Source: Coriobacteriia bacterium
GTDB lineage: Bacteria; Actinomycetota; Coriobacteriia; WRKU01; WQUG01
Reading direction: 5' to 3'
Assembly: GCA_009785705.1 (NCBI GenBank)
Contig: WQVS01000051.1
Location: 1 to 9,661, forward strand
Length of the DNA stretch: 9,661 nucleotides
The first letter of the stretch is position 1. Each line of letters begins with the position of its first letter. Shown here one piece after another: positions 1 through 5,593 of the stretch. A program made the position numbers and the translations under genes. The notes beneath the pieces are model-generated. The model saw only the letters and a list, made by a program, of their open reading frames with translations, was not told where the DNA came from and did no database searches.

Positions 1-3000
1 CTCTTTGGCATGACTATAGATAGATCTCCTATGCCAATGCCTCTTACCACTGATGTAAGAATAGAGTTAGATATAGACAATGCCACTGCCTTTGCAGGAA
101 ATACCTACATGGGCTTTGACTTTGGGCAAGATAACGGAGGACAACCAGACCTCGCGGACAGGGCTGAATTGCGTGCCCTTATTGCACAGGCGGAACAGGC
201 AATCTCTTCTGGTAACTATACACAGCTTTCTGTTGACGTATTAGCTGTAGCGCTAGCTTCAGCCCAGATAGTCTATGGCGATACAGATGCCACCCAAACA
301 AGCATCGACATAGCACGCCTTGAACTACTGCAGGCATACAATGCCCTAGTAGAGCGCCCTGCTACACCACCAGTACCTCCCACAGAAGGCCAGTTCTACT
401 TAGTAAATATTTCTGCAAGAACAAGCACAGATATCACACGACTATCCTCAATGGATGACTTCTTCCACCCAAGAGCAGTAGTGGAAATGAGAGAAGATGG
501 CAATCGTGTGCACTTCTTCCAAACAGCAAACCTAGGTCTTGCTTCGGACTATACTTACGATCAGACCCAAAGCGATAATAATGCTAGCGCACGGGCAAAC
601 TTAATCCCCGCTATGCGCCATGATAGAAATGCCGCTGGAAATGCCGAAGTCGTCACGGTAGAGTGGTCCAATACAGCAAGAACACTTATGGTGGGAATGC
701 ACATTACTCCTCCTGGATTTGCGCCAATGACCCAAGATGCTCGCATGATGCTTGATCTGTCAACATCTACCAGATTGACAGGCTCGACCTACATGGGCTT
801 TGACTTTATTGTTGACCCAGGCGAGCAACCGCCCACCCCTGTAGATAGGACAGCCCTAAGAGCCCTTATTGCGCGCGCAGGAAGCCTAAATGCGGCAGAC
901 TACACAGAGCAGTCCTTTGGACCCTTTAATGCTGCACTTACTTATGCTCGCACCGTGTACAACAATGCTAATGCTACACAGCCTGCGGTTAATGGGGCGC
1001 AGATTGCACTACAGCAAGCTTATGATGCCCTTGTGCTGCGTCCTGTTGCACCACCTCAGCCACCTATAGAGGAAGGTCGCTTCTACCTGGTAAATATCTC
1101 TGCTAGAGAAAGTGGAGATACCACACGTCTATCCTCAATGGATCCCTTTTTCCATCCAAGAGCAGTAGTGGAAGTAAGAGAAGATGGCGATCGTGTACAT
1201 TTCTTCCAGACAGCAAATCTGGGTCTTGCTTCGGACTATACTTATGACAAAACTCAGAGTAACGACAACGCTAGCGCAAGAGAAAGCCTAGTGCCATCCC
1301 TGCGTCACGAAGGGAATGTTGTTGGCAATGCTGAAGTCATCACGGTAGAGTGGTCTGATATTTCAAGAACACTCATGGTGGGAATGTTTATTGCTCCCCC
1401 TGGTCCTGGCTTGCAAGATGCTCGCATGATGCTTGATCTGTCAACTTCTACCAGATTGACAGACTCGACTTACATGGGCTTTGATTTTACGGTCGATACG
1501 GACATTCCAGTGCCACCACCAGCTCCTGCGAATAAGGCTGCCCTAAGAGCTCTTATTGCGCTTGCTGAAAATGTAAACCAGGCAAACTTTACTGCACAGT
1601 CCCTAGAACCTTTCAATGCTGCACTTACTCATGCGCGCAATGTATATAACAATGCTAATGCCACACAAAGTGCGGTCAATGCAGCACATGATGACTTGCG
1701 TCAAGCCTATGATGCGCTAGTGCGTCGACCCACGACGCCACCACCTGCTGCTCCTGATGAGGGTCAGTTCTACCTCATGAATATTTCGGTGCGCCGTAGT
1801 GACAACACGCATCTACTGTCATCAATGGATGACTACTTCCATACTCGTGCGGTTGTAGAAGTTCGTGGCAATAGTCACCTAGTGCACTTCTTCCAGACTG
1901 AGAACCTAGGAATCGCCTCGAATTACACCTTTGACAGAACTCAAAGTGACAACAACGCCACTGCGCGTGCAAACATTGTGCCCGCGCATCGTCATGTCAG
2001 AAATGCCGCTGGAAATGCCGAAGTTATCACCGTAAGCTGGCGCGATACCGCAAGAACTTTGATGGTTGGTATCGACATTGCTCCTCCGGGGATGGCTCCT
2101 ATGACCCAAGACGCTCGCATGATGCTTGATCCAACAACAGCGGTCAGACTGACCACTCCAACCTATAGGGGCTTTAGTTTCTCTGCACCAACAGCGATTG
2201 CTCCACCAGCTGAACAGGGAACGGTTAACAGAACAGCTCTTGGACAACTGATTAATCGTGCAGAGCGCGTAAATCATGCAAACTACACCGAGCTATCGGT
2301 AGCAGCGCTGACAGAATCACTTGCCAATGCTCGCTCAGTCTATAACAACAGAAATGCATCACAAGCTGCGGTGAACAGGGCATATGGCGAACTGCGCCAA
2401 GCTTTTGACGGACTAGTGTCTCGCCCTACGGGTGCAGACACCGTAGATGTTAATGAGATGACAGATGGACGCTATACCGTGCGTGTAGACTTCTGGCATG
2501 CAACTAACAATGCACCATCAATGGCAAATGGAGCACTAAACAATCGCGCCATTGTAGATGTGCGTGGGGATCGTCTAACTATGTCTGTCGCTACAAACCC
2601 GCTACAGGTGGGCAATATCGTGACTAACCTGGGCACACTCAACGTTAACGGAGGCAATGCCAGTGTCTTAGCGCGCAACCTACCTGGTGGCAAGCCTAGC
2701 GCCTTTAGCTTTAACCTGCCTAACAGAAGCTCTTGGCAGCCTGTAAGGCTGTGGATGAGCCCAGAAGTTGCTGTGATGCCTAATGCTGGTCAGAACTTGC
2801 CAGCAAGATTGCGCATCAGCTGGGATACGCTGCAGCGCGTTGACGGCGCACAACTATCTGGCAGTACCGCTGTTGTTGTTGCAGAAATGCCCGACCTGGA
2901 CGACGTGGAACGTAGTGCAGAGGCAACGGAAGCAGTTGCCCCAGAACCAATCCTAGGCGTTAATGAAGCCTTTGCTGCAGACGGCGATGCTGCTGATGCT

Positions 3001-3177
3001 GAAACGCGTGGCTTATCTGCGATTGACGAAATGCTTCATGAACTTGCTACACTACCTTGGTGGGCCTGGGCTGGAATTGGCTTAGGTATAATAGGTATTG
3101 TGGGAGCCGGTTGGTTGCTCTACACCAAGAAAATTGTTCCAAGGAGGAGCGCAAGTGGAGTCAGTGGTTCGAAATAG
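1..3177 (+). CDS. NEAT/FIVAR multidomain heme-binding surface protein, 5'-truncated by the window edge
   Basis: The frame is open from base 1, and the first ~41 codons match the end of the later NEAT modules (all finish T/N-Y-M/R-G-F), so the ATG at 10 is an internal Met and the true start is upstream. Codon 1 is base 1 here. Order: NEAT tail 1-41; FIVAR 50-120; NEAT 130-269; FIVAR 282-348; NEAT 359-496; FIVAR 511-577; NEAT 588-727; FIVAR 743-809; divergent NEAT 822-948; acidic/Ala-rich stalk; membrane segment about 1020-1040 after Trp-Trp-Ala-Trp; basic tail. NEAT signatures are SSMDDFFHPRAVVEM near the start of each module and RTLMVGMHITPPG near its end. PPxPP linkers join FIVAR helices to NEAT folds. 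NEAT domains bind heme or hemoproteins outside the cell, and FIVAR is usually a spacer or adhesive helical bundle. There is no LPXTG motif, so the protein is anchored by its membrane helix. The usual heme-ligating YxxxY is not visible in any copy. The next gene overlaps its 3' end. Confidence 0.9.
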   Translation, partial: LFGMTIDRSPMPMPLTTDVRIELDIDNATAFAGNTYMGFDFGQDNGGQPDLADRAELRALIAQAEQAISSGNYTQLSVDVLAVALASAQIVYGDTDATQTSIDIARLELLQAYNALVERPATPPVPPTEGQFYLVNISARTSTDITRLSSMDDFFHPRAVVEMREDGNRVHFFQTANLGLASDYTYDQTQSDNNASARANLIPAMRHDRNAAGNAEVVTVEWSNTARTLMVGMHITPPGFAPMTQDARMMLDLSTSTRLTGSTYMGFDFIVDPGEQPPTPVDRTALRALIARAGSLNAADYTEQSFGPFNAALTYARTVYNNANATQPAVNGAQIALQQAYDALVLRPVAPPQPPIEEGRFYLVNISARESGDTTRLSSMDPFFHPRAVVEVREDGDRVHFFQTANLGLASDYTYDKTQSNDNASARESLVPSLRHEGNVVGNAEVITVEWSDISRTLMVGMFIAPPGPGLQDARMMLDLSTSTRLTDSTYMGFDFTVDTDIPVPPPAPANKAALRALIALAENVNQANFTAQSLEPFNAALTHARNVYNNANATQSAVNAAHDDLRQAYDALVRRPTTPPPAAPDEGQFYLMNISVRRSDNTHLLSSMDDYFHTRAVVEVRGNSHLVHFFQTENLGIASNYTFDRTQSDNNATARANIVPAHRHVRNAAGNAEVITVSWRDTARTLMVGIDIAPPGMAPMTQDARMMLDPTTAVRLTTPTYRGFSFSAPTAIAPPAEQGTVNRTALGQLINRAERVNHANYTELSVAALTESLANARSVYNNRNASQAAVNRAYGELRQAFDGLVSRPTGADTVDVNEMTDGRYTVRVDFWHATNNAPSMANGALNNRAIVDVRGDRLTMSVATNPLQVGNIVTNLGTLNVNGGNASVLARNLPGGKPSAFSFNLPNRSSWQPVRLWMSPEVAVMPNAGQNLPARLRISWDTLQRVDGAQLSGSTAVVVAEMPDLDDVERSAEATEAVAPEPILGVNEAFAADGDAADAETRGLSAIDEMLHELATLPWWAWAGIGLGIIGIVGAGWLLYTKKIVPRRSASGVSGSK
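148..2427 (+). repeat. Tandem FIVAR-NEAT modules with a 687-bp period
   Basis: Complete NEAT modules begin at 388, 1075 and 1762, exactly 687 bp (229 codons) apart. The intervening FIVAR units begin at 148, 844, 1531 and 2227. Copies 1 and 2 are nearly identical in DNA over long stretches, for example the segment coding for PRAVVE and HFFQTANLGLASDYTYD, and the later DARMMLDLSTSTRLT segment, where they differ mainly at third positions. Copy 3 is clearly more diverged. This pattern indicates in-frame internal duplication, with copies 1 and 2 arising most recently or homogenised by gene conversion. The partial copy at the left edge implies at least one more unit upstream. Confidence 0.88.
3141..3157 (+). 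promoter_or_regulatory. Shine-Dalgarno and GTG start that set the start of the Shp-like gene
   Basis: AAGGAGG at 3141-3147 lies 7 bases before GTG at 3155, in frame with the downstream gene. The in-frame ATG at 3098 has no such site, and a start there would add 19 residues that read as out-of-frame translation of the upstream membrane segment. The site lies inside the last codons of the NEAT/FIVAR gene, so translation is probably coupled. Confidence 0.85.
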
Positions 3178-3892
3178 CATAGCTACATCCAACATAGTTA
3201 CACGTTTTGGTATTTATCTATTGGTAGTGGGGGCTTTACTTGCCCCCTTTACCTTTTTGGGAGGAATCGCTGGTGCTGCACAGCAGCAAGAACTGCAGGC
3301 GGTTCCTTCGTACGTTAACCCCATAACGGGGGAAATCGAAGATCCGGGACAAAATCCCGAACTGGGTCAAGGCATGAGCGAAAACCTCATTATGCGTACC
3401 CCTGCGACACTACTTGTCGATAGTGAGGGAAGCACATTCATTACCTTTCGCATTGGACTGGTAGAGGAATCCCAGGACCTTATCGTAGAATTGCTCGATA
3501 GTCAGGGACAGGCAGCAGAGACGCTGCCTTACAGCATCGTTGAGGAACATCCAGACGACAATGCGCGTGATATTCGCGTAATGGTGCCAGACGAAGATCC
3601 TGTCTTGCGAATATCCCTTATCTCAATCCCTATGGGACGTGAGGTTGTGTGCTTCGCCTCTTTTGCCCCTGAAGGGGAAGCGGTAGAGATTCCCATCGCT
3701 GAAATCTCTGATGAACTTGACGATGATGCGATTGCCATCTTTGAAAACTCTGCTAATGACGAAGTTGTGGGTGTAGCAGACGAAGACCGCGGACAACTTC
3801 TCACATTTCTCGCTTTCGCTGGTGGCTTTCTCCTAGTGATTGCTGCTGTAGCCGTAATAGTGACTGTAGTTAAGAAAAAGGCAAAAAGCTAG
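3155..3892 (+). CDS. Shp-like membrane-anchored heme-binding protein (probable)
   Basis: A 245-residue protein starting at GTG 3155, overlapping the preceding gene by 23 bp. The N-terminus has a hydrophobic stretch (about residues 16-40, YLLVVGALLAPFTFLGG) ending in Ala-Gly-Ala-Ala, which suits a signal peptide. The extracytoplasmic part begins with YVNPITGEIEDPG, carries GMSENLIMRTPATLLVD and the later PMGREVVCFASF, then an acidic linker. It ends in a second membrane helix (about 213-238) with a Lys-rich cytoplasmic tail. The layout and the PMGRxV segment resemble the HemeBinding_Shp family, NEAT-like folds in which two Met ligate heme. By position the candidate ligands are Met74 or Met80 and Met160. 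It sits between the NEAT protein and the importer binding protein, where a wall-to-membrane heme carrier would be expected. The assignment is from remembered family features, not a search. The alternative is an uncharacterised membrane protein. Confidence 0.6.
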   Translation: MESVVRNSIATSNIVTRFGIYLLVVGALLAPFTFLGGIAGAAQQQELQAVPSYVNPITGEIEDPGQNPELGQGMSENLIMRTPATLLVDSEGSTFITFRIGLVEESQDLIVELLDSQGQAAETLPYSIVEEHPDDNARDIRVMVPDEDPVLRISLISIPMGREVVCFASFAPEGEAVEIPIAEISDELDDDAIAIFENSANDEVVGVADEDRGQLLTFLAFAGGFLLVIAAVAVIVTVVKKKAKS

Positions 3893-3913
3893 AGCAAAGA
3901 TTGCCTTACTACT

Positions 3914-4828
3914 ATGATTTTCCAGCGCTATAAAGGTCTCATTGCTGTTTTACTGTCAGGCATCCTGACTATTGCGCTGGGTGCTTTCATCTCTCATTCT
4001 TTGATAGACCAATATCCAGAGGGTAGAGATGGTCCACGCATCATAACAGGCAACGAGCAAGTAGTTGCAACCTCACGCGCTGTCTCAGAGATAATGGACA
4101 GGCTTGATGTTGATGTCATCGGGGTTCCTCAAAGCGAACTTGAACTCTCTGATCGCTTTCATGGAGCCGTCAATGTCGGCGCTTCAATGAATCCTGACAT
4201 GGAAATCATAAGGTCTCTTTCGTCAGACTGGGTTTTTGCTCCGCGCACTCTTGAGAGCAGCCTAGGACCGCGCTTTGAAGCAGCACGCATTGATGTTGCC
4301 TTTTTAAACCTGCGGAGCATTGACCATATGTATGCAGCAATTGCTGAACTGGGACCTCTTTTGATGAGGGAGCAAGAGGCCCAAGCTCTGGCACAACAGC
4401 ACCAAGACTTTCTATCACAGGCGCGTGAAGACTTTGACCATGATGAGCCGCCTCGTGTATTGATTTTGATGGGTCTACCGGGTTCCTATATGGTTGCGAC
4501 AGAAAACTCTTATGTAGGGTCACTGGTGGCTATGACAGGTGCTGTCAACGTCTATGAGGGCGAAGCTGGGGAGTTTCTTACAGTAAACACAGAAGACATG
4601 CTGCTGCGTCAACCAGACATCATTTTACGCACAGCGCATGCTTTGCCTGATGATGTGATTGAAATGTTTGATAAAGAGTTTGCTGAGAACGACATATGGC
4701 GACATTTTTATGCAGTGGAAAATGGGCATGTTTTTGATTTGCCACACGATCAATTCGGCATGAGCGCGACCTTTGAATATCCCCAGGCACTAGAAACTTT
4801 GCGCAGTATCTATCAGCAAGTTCCCTAG
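3914..4828 (+). CDS. isdE: IsdE-like heme ABC transporter substrate-binding protein
   Basis: A 304-residue protein of the Fe/B12 periplasmic-binding fold. After an N-terminal hydrophobic segment (about 7-30) the sequence PRIITGNEQVVATSRAVSEI opens the first lobe. The segment NVGASMNPDMEIIRSL follows, then a long linker helix, and the second lobe contains RVLILMGLPGSYMVA and IILRTAHALPDDVIEMFDKE. In staphylococcal IsdE, heme is held by one Met and one His. The matching candidates here are Met92 (or Met96) and His242 in the TAH motif. The role inferred is to take heme from surface carriers and pass it to a permease not present in this window. There is no Cys anywhere, so it cannot be a lipoprotein; the N-terminal helix probably remains as the anchor. 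The start is ATG 3914, in the same frame as the previous gene's stop at 3890-3892 and with only a poor ribosome binding site, so it is probably translated by coupling. Confidence 0.85.
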   Translation: MIFQRYKGLIAVLLSGILTIALGAFISHSLIDQYPEGRDGPRIITGNEQVVATSRAVSEIMDRLDVDVIGVPQSELELSDRFHGAVNVGASMNPDMEIIRSLSSDWVFAPRTLESSLGPRFEAARIDVAFLNLRSIDHMYAAIAELGPLLMREQEAQALAQQHQDFLSQAREDFDHDEPPRVLILMGLPGSYMVATENSYVGSLVAMTGAVNVYEGEAGEFLTVNTEDMLLRQPDIILRTAHALPDDVIEMFDKEFAENDIWRHFYAVENGHVFDLPHDQFGMSATFEYPQALETLRSIYQQVP

Positions 4829-4879
4829 ACACACAGCGTCTCAATATTCACACTAATTTATACAAAGCAGCGTTCGAGT

Positions 4880-4907
4880 AGCCTCAGGTCACAAGTGTAG
4901 TGAGGCT
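4880..4907. terminator. Inverted repeat between convergent heme operon and tRNA operon, possible terminator
   Basis: AGCCTCA (4880-4886) and TGAGGCT (4901-4907) form a perfect 7-bp inverted repeat with a 14-base loop. It lies between the end of the + strand heme operon (4828) and the end of the - strand tRNA operon (4985), where a shared terminator would be expected. Neither strand has a T-run right after the stem, so it is not a canonical intrinsic terminator. A second GGAGGC at 4908-4913 could compete for the left arm. Confidence 0.35.
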
Positions 4908-4984
4908 GGAGGCAATACTTACGTTTCATTTCGCACAAAACTAGCACACATCCTAAGCGCCTAGAGCATTTGTAAGTAGGTAGA

Positions 4985-5060
4985 TGGTGCCCCCTAAGGA
5001 ATTCGAATCCCTGTCTCCGCTCTGAGGGAGCGGCGTCCTTGGCCGCTAGACTAAGGGGGC
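4985..5060 (-). tRNA. tRNA-Glu(CTC) with atypical C33 and A53-U61
   Basis: Read on the minus strand, the acceptor stem is GCCCCCT with AGGGGGC, discriminator A and an encoded CCA (4985-4987). The D stem is GTCT/GGAC. The anticodon stem CCGCT/AGCGG closes the loop CCCTCAG, with anticodon CTC at 5024-5026. The T arm is AGGGA-TTCGAAT-TCCTT. Two positions depart from near-universal tRNA features: base 33 is C instead of U (5027), and the 53-61 pair is A-U instead of G-C (5008 and 5000). It still folds as a complete cloverleaf. It is last in the tRNA operon, 54 bases after tRNA-Lys. It reads GAG codons and is probably secondary to a tRNA-Glu(TTC) elsewhere. Confidence 0.9.
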
Positions 5061-5114
5061 TTATTAAGGGTACCTTCTATCTTTGAGGATTGCAAGAAAA
5101 TGAGAAAGGATGAG

Positions 5115-5190
5115 TGGTGGGCCGTATAGGGCTCGAACCTATGACCAACGGATTAAAAGTCCGCGACTCTACCAACTGAGTTAACGGCCC
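5115..5190 (-). tRNA. tRNA-Lys(TTT)
   Basis: On the minus strand the acceptor stem GGGCCGT pairs with ACGGCCC, followed by discriminator A and encoded CCA (5115-5117). The D stem is ACTC/GAGT. The anticodon loop is CTTTTAA with anticodon TTT at 5155-5157. The T arm ATAGG-TTCGAGC-CCTAT has the standard G53-C61 pair. It is the middle gene of the three-tRNA operon. Confidence 0.96.
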
Positions 5191-5223
5191 ATTCCTTGTA
5201 CCGCGAACTCTGTGCGGTGAAAC

Positions 5224-5300
5224 TGGCGGGAGTAACGGGACTTGAACCCGCGACCTCTGGCTTGACAGGCCAGCACTCTAACCAACTGAGCTATACCCCC
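5224..5300 (-). tRNA. tRNA-Asp(GTC)
   Basis: On the minus strand the acceptor stem GGGGGTA pairs with TACTCCC (one G-U), with discriminator G and encoded CCA (5224-5226). The anticodon stem CTGGC/GCCAG holds the loop CTGTCAA, with anticodon GTC at 5264-5266. The T arm is GCGGG-TTCAAGT-CCCGT. It is first in the operon, about 47 bases downstream of the predicted transcription start. Confidence 0.96.
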
Positions 5301-5353
5301 GCGCTAAATAATCTGCTGTAACCATCAAGTTGATGAAGGCACAGCGACTAGCA

Positions 5354-5382
5354 ATAATACCGACTTTTTGAGCCGCTGTCCA
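5354..5382 (-). promoter_or_regulatory. Promoter of the tRNA-Asp-Lys-Glu operon
   Basis: On the minus strand TGGACA (-35, 5377-5382) and TATTAT (-10, 5354-5359) are separated by exactly 17 bases, close to the housekeeping-sigma consensus. The start site would fall near 5347, giving a leader of about 47 bases before tRNA-Asp. Confidence 0.75.
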
Positions 5383-5483
5383 GTCCTATAGAGAAAGAAA
5401 AATTTCCAAAAGTTGAATTTCCTTCAATCTTGCATGCGAAATGTACGAATTTTATGTAGTTTTTGTGAGCGAACTTGCCAAAA
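5383..5483. other. A/T-rich divergent intergenic spacer
   Basis: This stretch separates the minus-strand tRNA promoter from the plus-strand promoter of the surface-protein gene. No gene is visible. It holds two copies of AATTTCC (5401-5407 and 5416-5422) and a short inverted repeat TTGAA/TTCAA (5413-5417 and 5423-5427). These may be no more than A/T-rich background. Confidence 0.4.
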
Positions 5484-5513
5484 TGCAGATTCTAGGTATC
5501 AAAAGAGTATAAT
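5484..5513 (+). promoter_or_regulatory. Probable promoter of the pilin-domain surface protein gene
   Basis: A perfect TATAAT lies at 5508-5513. The best-placed -35 is the poor TGCAGA at 5484-5489 (18-base spacer). A better match, TTGCCA at 5475-5480, is too far away (27 bases). A strong -10 with a weak -35 suggests activator dependence. Transcription would start near 5520, just before the palindrome at 5527. Confidence 0.6.
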
Positions 5514-5526
5514 GAAGGTCGTTTGC

Positions 5527-5547
5527 TTGCTACAAATTTTGTAGCAA
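5527..5547. promoter_or_regulatory. Perfect 21-bp palindrome at the transcription start, candidate operator
   Basis: TTGCTACAAA (5527-5536) and TTTGTAGCAA (5538-5547) are exact inverted copies around a single central T. The element begins about 14 bases after the -10 box, where a bound dimeric regulator would block initiation or early elongation. As RNA it would also form a 9-bp hairpin with a 3-base loop at the start of the leader. The regulator is unknown. Confidence 0.7.
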
Positions 5548-5557
5548 ATCGTGTATT

Positions 5558-5577
5558 GAGTGTGCGAAAGCACTCTC
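5558..5577 (+). promoter_or_regulatory. GAAA-tetraloop hairpin in the leader, just before the Shine-Dalgarno
   Basis: GAGTGTGC (5558-5565), GAAA, then GCACTCTC (5570-5577) form a stem of seven pairs with one T-T mismatch, capped by a GNRA tetraloop. It ends 5 bases before the Shine-Dalgarno AAGGAGG (5583-5589), so it could shape ribosome access or protect the mRNA 5' end. Confidence 0.6.
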
Positions 5578-5593
5578 TATTTAAGGAGGCAGC

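Noticed and set aside
1906..2277. Minus-strand open frame of 123 codons inside the NEAT gene
   Set aside because: It lies antisense to well-supported NEAT/FIVAR domains, and its translation has no recognisable domain.
5475..5480. TTGCCA as the -35 box for the TATAAT at 5508
   Set aside because: The 27-base spacer is far beyond the usable 16-18 range.
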